DNA of 27,500 nt, from the NCBI GenBank assembly GCA_009760855.2, contig WPIO01000002.1, positions 5,180,001 through 5,207,500 on the forward strand, read 5' to 3'. The translations under genes were made by a program, and so were the position numbers. How positions within the stretch are numbered: the first letter of the stretch is position 1; each line of letters begins with the position of its first letter. Shown piece by piece: positions 1-10,036 of the stretch. The stretch is from Cristatella mucedo (lineage: Eukaryota > Bryozoa > Phylactolaemata > Cristatellidae). The notes below the pieces were generated by a model. That model made no database searches, was not told the origin of the DNA, and saw only the letters and a program-made list of their open reading frames with translations.

Positions 1-116
1 CACTTGATGCAACCACAGACAAGCACGGTCAACTACAGGGCCCAACAATGACGAGTGTGTTCGCTTTGATAGCCTAATATAAACATTTGCCGCAATCGTG
101 GCGTGATGACATAACA

Positions 117-178
117 ACACCGTGAAGTCACAGCTCCATGATGTCATAGTCTCACCAGGACGTCTCAGCTCCGGTGCA
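117..178. repeat. TGACGTC-rich repeat block, copy 1
   Basis: The block holds three spaced variants of a GAnGTCnCAGCTCC unit (gaagtcacagctcc, gatgtcatagtctc, gacgtctcagctcc) and ends in ccggtgca. It matches a second block at 373-430. The cores resemble CRE/ATF half-sites. It lies downstream of the stop codon of the minus-strand gene, so a promoter for a gene to the left is possible but unproven. Confidence 0.6.
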
Positions 179-372
179 AAAACATTACGATTTGCCTTGG
201 CCGATGTTCAGACTTAATAATTTCTCGGGAAGATGATCCGTCTTCCTCCTCGAGTAGTGTGGGATGCAGATCGGTTAAATGCCGACGCATACCACTAATC
301 TCAATCCCGAGTCCCTGACCTTTACCAGTCACCGTATCGGCTTTCGAGCCGAAATAGCTTATATTTAGCTAC

Positions 373-430
373 ACCACGACGTCACAGCTCCGCGACGTCA
401 GTCTAGCCATGACGTCGCAGCTCCGGTGCA
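373..430. repeat. TGACGTC-rich repeat block, copy 2
   Basis: Second copy of the block at 117-178, about 250 bp further on. It contains gacgtcacagctcc, gacgtcagtcta and gacgtcgcagctcc, followed by the same ccggtgca end. In this copy the units keep the full GACGTC core and two lie in the palindromic CRE-like context. Confidence 0.6.
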
Positions 431-642
431 CAAGACCATAAACGAACGAGGCAACGACCATTTTAAAGCTGGGCGTTTACTTCATGGGTGCCAAAATAGA
501 GGCGGCAAAAAACCCTCGAAAGTCAGCACATTTTCGTCTCTAGCTTTTGAAAATAGCTTTACCGAACAAATTGACTTTCATCGTGCAGATATCCACTGAC
601 GAGTGTGACTAACTTTCGGCAGTAGAGAAGATTTTTCGCCAT

Positions 643-648
643 TTTAAT
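643..648 (-). terminator. Candidate polyadenylation signal ATTAAA
   Basis: The plus strand reads tttaat, so the minus strand reads ATTAAA, about 120 nt past the stop codon of the last predicted exon. This is the common variant of AATAAA and sits at a sensible distance. A six-base match alone is weak evidence. Confidence 0.35.
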
Positions 649-666
649 GCAACTGAGAAGACAGTG

Positions 667-713
667 TGTCCATTTGAACTTCCCTTAGTGTCCCTTAGTG
701 TCCATTTGAACTA
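667..713. repeat. Small local duplication
   Basis: The 13-mer gtccatttgaact occurs twice, flanking two tandem copies of tcccttagtg. This is a simple local duplication in the 3' flank of the predicted gene. Confidence 0.6.
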
Positions 714-766
714 GACGGCAAGACTCGCCTCTGAGTTCTGAAGTCAAGCGTTAAACGCAAGACAAC

Positions 767-1018
767 TTAAGGCTGGACGCTGCTAAGATCGCTATAGTCA
801 TCCTCCCCCAGGGCTTTGTAGCCAGATGCCGCAATCTTTGGCTTCTTCAGCTTCGCAGGTGGTCGGCCCATTTTCTTGCTGCCGTCCTTGTTGCCCGAGG
901 CGGCGGCCGCTGTACCTTTCGGCGTTGGCCGTGCGACGGGAATTATAGCGGCCAGCGGCCGCAGCTTGACCCTGCTAGTATCGCCAGGTACGTCGCCGTC
1001 GTCGCTAACTGCTTTCAC
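767..1018 (-). CDS. Predicted terminal exon (exon 8) with two YxxL motifs and an AT-hook-like core
   Basis: Encodes 83 residues and the stop TAA. The acceptor reads ...ACGTCGTAG before GTG AAA, phase 0. The C-terminal end holds SGYKALGEDD and DYSDLSSV (model tyrosines 1229 and 1237). YKALGEDD resembles the YEALPGDEA of exon 6, and YSDL repeats the YSDLDEV of exon 1. SGYKAL fits the ITIM pattern S-x-Y-x-x-L. Residues 50-61 are basic with a GRPP core, like an AT-hook, but could equally be a generic basic patch. The intron separating it from exon 7 is about 12 kb and full of transposon relics. Assignment to this gene rests on strand, phase and motif likeness. It could instead end a different gene whose other exons I missed. 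Confidence 0.6.
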   Translation of the reverse strand: MKAVSDDGDVPGDTSRVKLRPLAAIIPVARPTPKGTAAAASGNKDGSKKMGRPPAKLKKPKIAASGYKALGEDDYSDLSSVQP

Positions 1019-1944
1019 CTACGACGTAAAGCGAACCGCTGCCGAGCCTGGATAAAGTGAAGCACGGCATCGCCGAAAAGGCAGCGCTCAAGCAAGCAGG
1101 AGCATCGCTCTGGAGCAGGAGAAATCCTGCATCGACCCGCCTGTCACCTAGGACGCTACTCTTGCGATCAATTAGCATGGCTAACAAAGCACATAACGTC
1201 ACTCCTGCGATATAAGGCAAGCTGGTACGAGGAGGCTGTGAATGGTGCACGCGCCCTTGGCCACGCCCGAATTCCTAAGAAGGGCTGCACAGCTAGTGGA
1301 CTCGTCCTAGCGCCTTGGGCAGGTCCTGTAATTGGATCAGCTCGTCGTACTACCTGCCGTCTCGGCCAGCAGCTAATGATGGGACGACCCGCTTCGGGCT
1401 GGCTGGACGTAGACGTACGCCCTAATCTTATTTCGTCCGGCGGCATGACGTCGATGGACCTGCTTCGCCACAGCTCTCTGCTAAACTCCCAGCGTAGGGG
1501 TGCTGTGGCAGAGGGCTCCTCCAAATAGGTACCTGTGGCTGAAGGGGCGACGCTGCATTGACACAATCGAAAATGACAGTCATGGCTGCCTGAATCTTGG
1601 CCAAAATACCGCCTAGCCTGTCCCACGGCTTCCAGCGAGGGGCTGTCCCGCTGTGTGAGAGCGATTGAGGAGTATGTGCGAGCCTTGCGAATCGGGCAGC
1701 TCAACTAAGGTTCAACGCGTTTCTCCAAAAGGAAGGTAAAGAATATTCAGCCGGGTCGTTCCTGGCTGCTCCACCGCGGGATCGCACGAGGTCAACGGGA
1801 TAGCGTTGACTGAGCCATTTAACCGCCCCGAAAAGTACGGCTGCCCCACCCGGGCGGCTAGCACGACTGCAGAAAGTGGCTACCAGAGCTTACGAATTTA
1901 GCAAATACAATTAACCAACGTACAATGTGCACGTGGCAGCTGCA
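1019..1944. other. Intronic stretch with a long unassigned minus-strand open frame
   Basis: A minus-strand frame is open from about 1707 to 1168. It has a possible phase-0 acceptor (CCTTAG before TTG AGC) and a possible phase-0 donor (CGGCAG|GTAGTA near 1361). Its predicted peptide has TYSSI and GTYLEEP but no recognised domain, so it is left as a candidate exon only. Nothing else is recognised here. Confidence 0.25.
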
Positions 1945-2165
1945 TAGACTGGACACGTCGCCAATTCAATTGCCCCTCTGGCTGTGCCACGACCTTCTCT
2001 CTTAATACAATTGGGCGATAAGAGAGGCTGCTAAAGTGGCACTTCTTAAGTATGCACGTTCGAGATATCGCCAATTCAGATGCCCATTTGGCGGTGCCAC
2101 CACGCAAAAAAATAAAATTGGGCTATAAGAAAGGCGGCTAGGAGTGACGTTTCCGTACGCACATT
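1945..2165. repeat. Tandem duplication, period about 110 bp
   Basis: Two diverged units share cgccaattca, then tgccc, a gtgccac box, then aattgggc-ataagaaagg-like sequence and gcac at the end. The shared cgccaattca blocks start near 1959 and 2069. The units produce similar antisense peptides, which is why several overlapping short frames appear there. No gene is supported. Confidence 0.65.
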
Positions 2166-3509
2166 CAGTGTTGGTTATCGGTAAGGCCGTCATTGTATTT
2201 AAAGCTAATCATTTTTTAGAGCTGAAAGGAAGCTACTATTCCTGGGCAGGTTTGTGTACGAAATAAATATATTGTATTTTATTGAAAATCGATTTCCTCA
2301 TACATTACATCTAATGCAAAAAGTAAGAAATAAAGTAAAGAATCTCAGTACACCCTACGGAAATGAAATATCATCACGTTGCCAATACAACAAAACAAAA
2401 CTTTAATTCAGATCAAAAGTTAATTTTAATGAGGATGTCATGGCTGTTTGGCTGAAAGAAGAAGATACAAACTATGATTAGTCTTTAACAAGATGCTACG
2501 AATGTCATCTTTGGCGTCGCATTGACTTCCACTTTTGACAGAAACAAGTGCTGAAAACCCTGACCCACCAAAGTAAGAAGTAGTAACGGCACCACAGCAC
2601 CCGCACTAGCTAGCTTTACCTGAATAACGTAAGCTTGTTTCAGTGAACACCAGAACTCCCCAAGGATTTTCAGAGCTGAATTTATTCAGTAACATTTCCT
2701 GTGTCTTTTTCTTACACAATGCCATCTTCTCCCTTCCTGCCGACTGAGGCGTATCGTTTCTAACCATCCTGCTACTGCCATGCTATTCACACTTCCCCGA
2801 CAGCCATCGTGACTCAGCTATGCTTCCTATGTTCTCTTTGCTTCGTGAGATGGAGTCTGTTGACTACCGTAAGAGCATCTAAAGCCACCTAGGCTTTTAA
2901 TCAGATAGGAAAAGCCTCATGCTCAACACAACAAAATAGTCCTCTTAGCTTTGTGAAGGTATGCACGGAGATACATGCATACGTGCACACATAAACCCGC
3001 AAGTAAAGGTTTAGTCATCCATGTTTTCCCCTTAAGTTTTATGAGCAGGAGTAACCTTAGCAAGGAGCTGTGCAAAGTATCCGCAGTACTCTGCCTGAAA
3101 AGAAATTGACCGGGCTTTCTCACTCTCTTTTCCATTCTGCAGAAGCACTTACTCTAACACTAGTACGTCGGCTCAGCTGATTTCTGTATTTGCAGTATTT
3201 CTGCAGCATACTGTAACGCCGAAGGCTCGGCGGGGTAAGCTTGACCTGCCGCTTACCTAGCGGCGTAACCTAGCGCCTAATGCCGTTCGGTGCGCGCCTA
3301 CGCGCAATAAGCTGGCCGCCACGAAACGAGCGTTTCTGGCTCTGACCTGCTTACCGTTACTAAAGGGGGTCGCGAGTTCGCGGCGTGAATTGGAAGCGAG
3401 ACACACAGATTGGGGATTTTACTGAACTTTATTCGCAAGCGCACAAAGTCGCTGCGCGTCTAGTTCAGCTTTATCTCCACACTCCTCGCACGCTCTCAAC
3501 TGCACCAAC
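2166..3509. other. No gene recognised; AT-rich intronic DNA
   Basis: Positions 2200-2420 are AT-rich with AATAAA-like strings on both strands. 2420-3380 shows only short frames without domain signals. From 3200 the GC content rises toward the minisatellite. Nothing further is seen. Confidence 0.5.
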
Positions 3510-3850
3510 ACTCTTGCGGAGGGAATACTCCTCCACACTAATCGCGACCCGGACCCTAAACCCTAACCGGTGAACTAGGAATCCGTTCCCACCTGTGCCG
3601 AGGGAATACCCCAAACGCGCCAACGTAAACTCTTGCGGAGGGAATACTTCTCCACACTGAAGCGCGAACCGGAGTCTAAACCCTACCCGGAGAACTAGAA
3701 CTCGGGTTTCGGAATAGAACTAGAACTCGGGTTTCCACCAGTGCGACAGGAATACTCCACACACGCCAACTCAAGCACTCCTGCAGAGGAAATACCTCCA
3801 CACTGAAGCGCGAACCGGAGCTCAAACCCTACCCGGAGAACTAGGGCTCC
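3510..3850. repeat. Minisatellite with about 119-bp units and telomere-like motifs
   Basis: Units open with actcttgcggagggaatac at 3510 and 3629 and a diverged actcctgcagaggaaatac at 3777. Spacing is 119 then 148 bp. The extra 29 bp in the second interval is a local duplication of gaactagaactcgggtttc. Each unit carries a (C)CCTAAACCCTA(A/C)CC string, which resembles telomeric CCCTAA/CCCTAAA repeats. The array runs through GC-rich DNA and has no supported coding role. Confidence 0.7.
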
Positions 3851-4837
3851 ACAGACGCCAACTACGCCTAGCTCGCACCGGCAAATCCCTATGCCGAGAC
3901 CACGTGCTAGCGCGAACACACAAAAAACGAAAAACACAAAATGCCAGCTCGGGCGCGATACGACCGTGTTCGGTGGAGTTCCACCGAATCCTCCTAGCGC
4001 TGTCTCGTCCTGTTCCGTCCATCGTCGGCGGACAGCCCGCCCTCCTCCCTCGCTTTCAGAGAAACGAGTCCCCGACGGCGTCGAGGCGCAGAGCCGGGCC
4101 AAAGACAAAAGACACGAGGCCCAGAGCGAGCGTCGCTCGACTGTTAAATACTTAGCTGAGACAATGGGGCAAGAGCTTAGTGGTATTGGGCCCGACACCA
4201 GGGCCCATTACGGTAAGGAATTAATACCGGCACTAGGCCACTGGAATGTCCCCTCTGTTCAGCTTGAATGGCGAATGGGTTCCAGACGATTCTTCCTTGG
4301 AAAGAGGGAAGGCGGGGGTTGACAGGCCAGCCAACATCTATCAGCAGCTTCCGCGGGTATCGGACCAATTCTAAAGGCCGAATCGCCGCCGCTCGTCTCA
4401 GAGCTTCCTGGCTTGCTCCTAAGCGCTTCCTCCCTAACCGCACTGACGCTCCTCTCTGGCTCACTGCTCCAGGACAAAGGGGCTCTAGCCCGCCGCCGAA
4501 CAGCTCTTGTTCGCGCTAAAATTCAGCCAAGGTCAGCAGGGCGCTACAATATGCACTCAGCAGCATTAAAAATGACGACTCCAGGGCTAAGAATCGCAAA
4601 ATTTAACATTTGTATTGGCCAACGGTATCCAGCTAGTGAGCTCAGCAGTGAATAAATACTGCACCATAAGATGGCTGTGATTTCGGGCTTTCAGTTTCTC
4701 CCGCGAAAATTCCGCTAGAAATTTGATCAAATGGTCGCGACTTTCCCTCTGTAAAGCTAGAGAACTTTTGTTTGTAACAGTAGAACTACACATAGGCTTC
4801 AAAATACAGAGCTTCCATAGGACCAAACGTTGAAAAA
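3851..4837. other. GC-rich stretch, no gene recognised
   Basis: Several overlapping frames of up to about 140 codons are open on both strands, as expected from the GC content. None shows a domain, a consistent splice frame or the tyrosine motifs of the main gene. Nothing is assigned. Confidence 0.4.
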
Positions 4838-4925
4838 TGAATTTCGAATCGAGTGGGAAGAGATCCGACGACTTCCGGGCTGCGCTACTTCCGGGCTCTA
4901 CCGACTGAGCTTTCGAGACTCGCAT
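4838..4925 (-). mobile_element. tRNA-derived SINE head (fragment)
   Basis: On the minus strand AGCTCAGTCGGTAGAGC is a textbook Pol III A box. About 45 nt later GATTCGAAATTC approximates the B box GGTTCGANNCC. A short internal direct repeat, GCCCGGAAGT, lies between them. The acceptor and anticodon stems do not close into a cloverleaf, so this is a SINE head or tRNA pseudogene, not a working tRNA. It sits at the downstream edge of a hAT relic. The 3' end of the element is undefined. Confidence 0.45.
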
Positions 4926-4939
4926 TCCTACGGCATTCG

Positions 4940-5650
4940 CTGCAATAAAGGGCTATTTTAAAGATTCGGCTTTAAATTGCCACTTTAGCGCTCGCGAACT
5001 GATCCTGAAATAGCGCGTGAATGAATATTGAAACGCGACTACTAATATACTGGCTCTGATGAGGTTTGCTAATTTCATGCTGGTACACAAGCTTTCTTCG
5101 GAATCGCCGATAGATAGAGTCTTTGCCGCTAACGCACGCGTGTTTAGAAAACGACTGGTCACGGTGATCCGAAGAGCTTCGTTCTTCACCAAAGCAGCAA
5201 CACCGGATGTTTTGACACGTCTCGAAGGTGCTCCGTCTATGCAAAGAGTATCGAGATTTTTCTTCCAGTCAAAGGTTTGCATAGCGAAGAAAAAATGCAC
5301 GTTTCATTAGATTTCGATCGTCTTTGCAGTTTCTCAAGAGGGCTCATAAAGTAAAAATTCGTTTTTGATGGCGTTAGCATGCACATAACGGATTAAAGCT
5401 CAGTTCTGGATGCACTTAGAAACGTGAGTAGTTCCATGAAGCTACATGCTGAATGGAAATGGCGTATGCCAATACTTCAATTAGTTGCATAGGAACTTTA
5501 GAAGAAACATTAACAGCTATTGAGTGCATCGCGTCATTTGATTCAGGCACTGCGTCAATTTTGGTTATCTGCTCCAAGCCATAAACCAGCTTGACTAATT
5601 TTGGTGTACAAGCCTTTATTAATACTGGTCCAATTGCATGGGGCATCTTT
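4940..5650 (-). pseudogene. hAT transposase relic, ZBED5/SCAND3-like
   Basis: Two minus-strand frames together resemble the middle of ZBED5-type hAT transposases. Frame 5646-5416 begins PHAIGPVLIKA and continues with VPESNDAMHSIA, matching the family's PH-IGE-LI-PA ... PLSNDTV-RRI region. Frame 5300-4953 has FDWKKNL, then CIDGAPSRR and TSGVAALVK, then ALAAKTLS, matching the segment around the second catalytic Asp of the RNase-H fold (CTDGAP). The LDEST segment that should carry the first Asp is not recognisable, and the frame shifts near 5400. The family is usually about 600 residues; perhaps 230 codons survive. A LINE 3' end abuts its upstream side at 5665. Confidence 0.65.
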
Positions 5651-5888
5651 TACTTGGCAACGCAACAATAATAATAATGCACTTGATAAAGCATCCTCAG
5701 AGAACTCAATCTCTTCCTAGGCGCTTTACATTTGCTGCAAAGTGAAACGCGATTGAATCGTGAGTAATATCAGGCTTGATAAACAACATGAACAATGTGG
5801 TTAGGGGTGATATGCACAGGGTCAGCATGCAAATGTGGTTAGTGGCAGCATGCACAGTGTCAGCACACATAAGCACATGAAAGACGAA

Positions 5889-6287
5889 TCACAGGGACCC
5901 ACGCAATTCTATCCTAAATAGGTGTGTTTTTAAGTTCTTTTTAAATGTGGTCAAATCGGGGGATGTTCTGACACAAGTCGGGAGGGAGTTCCAGGCTTTG
6001 GGAGCATACGAACTAAATGCACGGTCTCCAAAGGATTTGAGGTTTGTACGAGGTAGTGGTGAACTGTTGGATTCCGAAAAGCGGGTGGTACGATGCTTGG
6101 CCTGGTGGGGGAGTAGATCTGAGAGATAAGCTGGAGCCAAAGAATGAAGTGACCTAAAAGTGAGCGACAAAACCCTGAAGTCGATCCGTTGCTTGACTGG
6201 TAGCCAGTGCAGGTCGGCGAGAAGTGATGTAATGTGGTAACTGCGCCGTTCACGACAGACAAGCCTAGCTGCGGAGTTTTGCACCAT
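5889..6287 (-). pseudogene. LINE C-terminal domain fragment
   Basis: A 132-codon open frame starting at VQNSAARLVCRE. It includes LLADLHWLPVKQRIDF, LAPAYLSDLLP, RTNLKSFGDRAFSSYAPKAWNSLP and a terminal FKKNLKTHLF. This is the conserved carboxy end of L2/CR1 ORF2. A near-identical copy is encoded on the plus strand at 25787-26272, which shows that both come from one subfamily. Confidence 0.9.
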
Positions 6288-6780
6288 CTGTAATCGCCCG
6301 ATTGCACATGCCGGTAGGCCAGCAAGCAGCGAGGTACAGAAGTCAAGTCAAGTCGGAATGTCACAAATGCATGGACCAACTTACACGTGGTACCCTTATC
6401 TAAACAAGCCTGAATTTTAGCAATGCTATGTAGCTGAAAGTAGGCAGATTTGACTGTGGAGCTGATGTGGTCGTCTAACGAGAGGTCACTTTGGAACATG
6501 ACACCTTAATTTCGAGCTGATTCAACTGGAGATATGCTGGCAGAGCCAATTTTGAGCATCAGCCCTTCCAATTTCTTAATCACACTTGGTTTGCCCATAA
6601 CTAGTAAGTTAGTTTATCATCTTTTAGTTTTAGAAAATTTGCTGCCATCCATGTGCAGATGTCATCACTACATGCAGCAAGTGAGTTGAGAGAATTCGAG
6701 GTGCTCGAAGGCTGGGAGGGATCAAAGGTACAACTGAGTGTCATCTGCATCGAAGTGAAAGCCTAGATTGTGCATGGCAA

Positions 6781-7482
6781 TCACATCAGCAAGAGGCAGA
6801 GTAAAAACCGTGAAAGAACCGGACCAAGCACAGAGCCCTGAGGTACCCCATATTTCAGAGGTACTTCGGATGATCTTTGTCCATTCACGTCAATACTCTG
6901 GATTCTCCCACTGAGATATGATCTGAACCATTGCAGAGCAATGCGAGTGATGCCCAGGTGAGATGAGAGGCGCTCTAGAAGAATTTTGTGATCGATAGTA
7001 TCAAAAGCTGCCGAAAGATCAAGCAAAACAAGCAGAGACACTCTACCTATGTCTGCATTCCTAAGTAGGTCGCTGTACACCCTAAGCAATGCTGACTCCG
7101 TGGAGTGATTAGCTCTAAAGCCAGATTGGATTTTACTAGCGAGGTTTGAGGTTTCAATATATGAGTTCAGCTGGTCTGCCACGACCCGTTCCAGTGTCTT
7201 TGATAGGAATGGTAGAAGGGAGACTGGGCGGTAGTTGCTCAAGTTCTCTTGGTCTAGTGTCGCTTTCTTGAGAAGTGGCCTGACTACAGCTTTTGTGAAA
7301 GGTGCTGGGACATGACCTGAGGCTAATGACATATTAATGATGTTAGTTATGCATGGCAGCAGCAGATCAATGCAACGTAGGAGCAGGACAGTGGGAATAG
7401 GGTCCAGAGGACTTGTTGTCTTCTTTGACTGGGATATGAACTTCAGTACGAGATCACCAAGAACCTGCTTAAATGTAGACAT
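6781..7482 (-). pseudogene. LINE reverse transcriptase fragment
   Basis: This open frame of 233 codons is the best-preserved part of the LINE. It shows SNYRPVSLLPFLSKTLE, motif A as LDLSAAFDTIDH with the catalytic Asp, and motif B as YGVPQGSVLGP. The frame is lost just after motif B. The catalytic pair of motif C continues in a different frame at about 6740-6748 (DADDTQLYL), so an active polymerase cannot be made. The pattern of motifs is that of the CR1/L2 group, not L1 or RTE. Confidence 0.9.
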
Positions 7483-7810
7483 TGAGGAGCAGCCAGGTAT
7501 CGGGAAACATCATTCTAGGTGGACGTTGTCATCGCAGGGATGGACTCCCTGATCTTGTCTATCTTCTGCACAAAGAATCGAGAGAAGCGATCGGCTAGAT
7601 CATCACAAAGATCATCAGGTAAGGTACTAATCTGAGAGCTGTTGAGGAGATGGTTGATAGTCGACATCAGCATTTTTGGATTGTGCATCTATGATTCAAC
7701 AATGGTTTTATAGAAGTTAGACTTGGCCGTTGCTAGGATTGACTGGTACGACCTACAGTAGTCTACATGTGCCTGTCGATGGACAGTCAATCCTGATCTA
7801 GTCAACTCAA

Positions 7811-8060
7811 TCCTGAACAAGCAACCTCGAAAATCGGCTGAAGACAAAGCTTACACCTCAAGCATTTGGCTGGACCAGAAGACTTTTGTCTTCTTATAGG
7901 CAATGCCGTCATGCAACCATCAACGTGCGCTCGGAATTTAGGTGTCGTCAATGACAGTTGCCTACATTTTGAAAGCATCGCTAAGAAGACAGCATCCACA
8001 TGTAGCATTCACATTAGATTCAGTAACCAAAAATTCTTATATAAAATCTGGTATATATTA
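7811..8060 (+). mobile_element. Second LINE scrap, opposite orientation
   Basis: The plus-strand frame encodes AGPEDFCLLIGNAVMQPSTCARNLGVV, then DSCLHFES-IAKKTASTCSIHIRF. This is the post-motif-C segment of L2/CR1 reverse transcriptases (LLIG...ARNLGV.FDS...HI...K.C). It differs clearly from the equivalent part of the neighbouring minus-strand LINE, so it belongs to another subfamily. It ends about 100 bp before the hAT element at 8174. Confidence 0.7.
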
Positions 8061-8165
8061 GCACAACAACTTGATGTAAAACTAGTGGGCACATAAACGC
8101 TAGATTTTTATTTGACATTTCTCGGACCCCTTGAAGCTCATCGAAGGACCATTTTGACATCCATG

Positions 8166-8173
8166 GACCACAG
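8166..8173. repeat. Target-site duplication GACCACAG, left
   Basis: This 8-mer directly precedes the left end of the hAT element and is repeated without mismatch directly after its right end at 10037-10044. Eight bases is the standard hAT duplication length. Confidence 0.9.
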
Positions 8174-10036
8174 CCGAGGCATAGTAAAACCTTTCGGCGC
8201 CCGGGGACAAAGCTACAAATGGCGCCCTTGCCCTTGTCAAAAATTGCTGCAAAATAGCTTCACCACAGAAGAAACGCAAAATACACACGCTAGCAGGCAT
8301 ATCGAGTCGAGCAAGTTGTATTCACTGTAGTAATTTTACAAGCGAGCTATCACAGCTTTAACTAAGGTGATATTTTTGGTCTTGAACGTGGCAAAATGAT
8401 CTATTACAGTTTGAAAGACAATATTTTTCATGGTTTCTTTCTCAATGCTTAACCAAAACCAAATAAGAGAGTCACTCTTACCCCATTGATGCTCTCAGAC
8501 AAGACAGGATTATCTTCAACTTACCAAAGGAATCGTTCACAACTGGCAACTGATACAGCTATAGTGAGAAGAACTTGCAAGGCAACTCTCAAATTAAGAA
8601 GCACATCTCCAAAACTGAAAATGACAGACACTAGCTCCGAGTCGTGACGTGTGGCAAGAAGCATTCTACAGTCACATGTTTCGTTGTACAGGTCTGGTCC
8701 ATCAACATCTGAACATTACAAGCCTCAAAGATGTAGAAATTGCGGTAGAGTTTTGTCTGGTCAAGTGTCTTCAATAGCTTCTCAACTTCAAACAAGAAAC
8801 CAAATTTAGCATCAAGATCTGTGACCCTAGAATAGCCTATCTGTAATTTCTTGTCGGAGAAAGTCTATGCTGTCCTTCATGATTCTTGAAATATGTTCCT
8901 CTGCTGTAAGACCAACATCTTGAGAGAGTTCTCCAGGCATCTGTGTCCTCCCAATTTACATCTTATTTTGGCAGCTAGTAGTGATTCCTGACACAGGTCT
9001 TCTCGAAGTCTTGAAAACTCAATCTCATAAGAGTGGAGGTCACAAGTGGCATCTTTTAGGTCCATCTTTGTATCCTGCACTTTTTTCTGAATGCGGTCAA
9101 TCTTCCCTAAGATGCTGTACCAAAATGGCAACAGCAGAAGAGTTAATGTGCAAAATACAACGTAGGAGACTGCCAGCTTCACTTTTTGTTTCAAGTGTTT
9201 CACTGGTGTTCTCAGACAGTTGCTCCGAAAGGCCTGCAATGCTGTTCAGTCCATCATTGCTAGCATTCACAGCCTCCACTCTTGCACTCCACCTTGTTGC
9301 AGAGTCACGCTTGACAATGATGGCAAAGACTTTCTTCAGTTCTTTCTACCTCAGAGTTGATCTCGAAAAGAATATGTAGGGGCTCCCTATAGTTCCAAAA
9401 AGTTAATGACAACGGAATCTTGACTTGCAGCATGAACCGCTGCTAGGTTCAAGCTGTAGTTATCGCAGTGTACAGAAATCGCCTTCTTATTTCGACGGCA
9501 TTCTCTTTTGGACACATGAAAAGTGGCCAGACATGACTGCTGCGTTGTTGTGTAGTCGCAGCACAGGCAGTTAAGTAAGCCTAGCTTGTGTGGTCTAATT
9601 GTGTGTTGGTGTTGGTGCTTAGCCACAGCACACTGTCTCGCTCTTGAAGGAACATATCCGCCGGTCGCAGGCAGGATGAGGCGAGTGGAAGGGGAGGGCA
9701 GTGAAAACCCGGACGGAGGGGTGAACAGCCGTGTGCTTGTTGCGCTTCGAGGGCCAGCCAAATACACGGTGGTGAAAGCCCCCTCGGTGTTTCCGTGTCG
9801 TCGCGTGTGTCGCAAAAGTGTCCAGTTACAGTTTGACTTAAGTGTGCAAACATGCTTAACTAGCTCAGCCAGAAATAGTCAAGTCCATTGAAACAAGGAC
9901 TAGCTCTAATTCAAGATGGATATTCGCACATGAAAAAGTTTGATAAGATATGGACAACCCAGTTTGCTTTTTGCATCCCCTTGGTACTGCTGTCCTGGGA
10001 CATCTGTCCCCCTGCCCACCACTTGCTATGCCTCTG
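8174..10036 (-). mobile_element. hAT transposon with both ends preserved (1863 bp), decayed transposase
   Basis: The ends are inverted repeats: left CCGAGGCATAGTAA, right (minus strand) CAGAGGCATAGCAA, with two mismatches in 14. They are followed by C/G-rich subterminal sequence (cccggggaca; tgtcccaggaca). The flanks are a perfect 8-bp duplication. Inside, on the minus strand, are VHCDNYSLNLAAVHA, TRWSARVEAVNASNDG, a helical stretch FWYSILGKIDRIQKK, and near 8560-8400 SVASCERF then GKLKIILSCLRASMG. These match the ZMYM1-like/DUF4371 transposase and the hAT C-terminal dimerisation region. Frameshifts and stops make it non-autonomous. Confidence 0.9.
8877..9239 (-). pseudogene. hAT transposase fragment (DUF4371-like middle region)
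   Basis: Open for 120 codons. Its first part looks like a membrane segment (VVFCTLTLLLLPFWYSILGKI) but in the family this is the FETVLL..FW..IL..in..sk.LQ helix of the transposase, so no membrane role is inferred. The remaining residues (DLKDATCDLHSYEIEFSRLREDL) match the following helices. A frameshift separates it from the upstream WSARVEAVNASNDGLNSIAG part, which lies in the frame at 9279-9097. Confidence 0.75.

Larger units (their letters stand above)
5665..7800 (-). mobile_element. L2/CR1-type LINE, 5'-truncated, decayed
   Basis: Minus strand, 5' to 3': a linker region resembling LATAKSNFYKTI and LADRFSRFFVQKIDKIRESI (about 7770-7540); the reverse transcriptase palm (7482-6781); ADDTQLYL, motif C, on another frame near 6745; a GVMFQSDLSLDDHIS segment near 6490; the C-terminal domain with QNSAARLV, HWLPVKQRIDF and FGDRAFSSYAPKAWNSLP (6287-5889); then a 3' tail with the GTAAAGCGCCTAG box and a (TTA)n end near 5680. 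The endonuclease domain is missing. Stops and frameshifts interrupt the frame, so it is inactive. It lies in the last intron of the large gene, in the same orientation. Confidence 0.9.

Noticed and set aside
2280-2310. YEEI-encoding string followed by a stop and AATAAA on the minus strand, resembling a Src-SH2 ligand at a gene end
   Set aside because: It lies in AT-rich DNA with a very short open frame and no supported acceptor.
3510-3850. Regular repeats considered as a CRISPR array
   Set aside because: Units are about 119 bp and tandem without unique spacers, and the genome is eukaryotic.
3695-4322. Overlapping frames of up to 167 codons on both strands
   Set aside because: They lie over the minisatellite and GC-rich flank, and the peptides show no domain or conserved motif.
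8877-9239. Small membrane protein with a coiled coil
   Set aside because: The peptide matches the hAT transposase middle region and lies inside the element with the 8-bp duplication.
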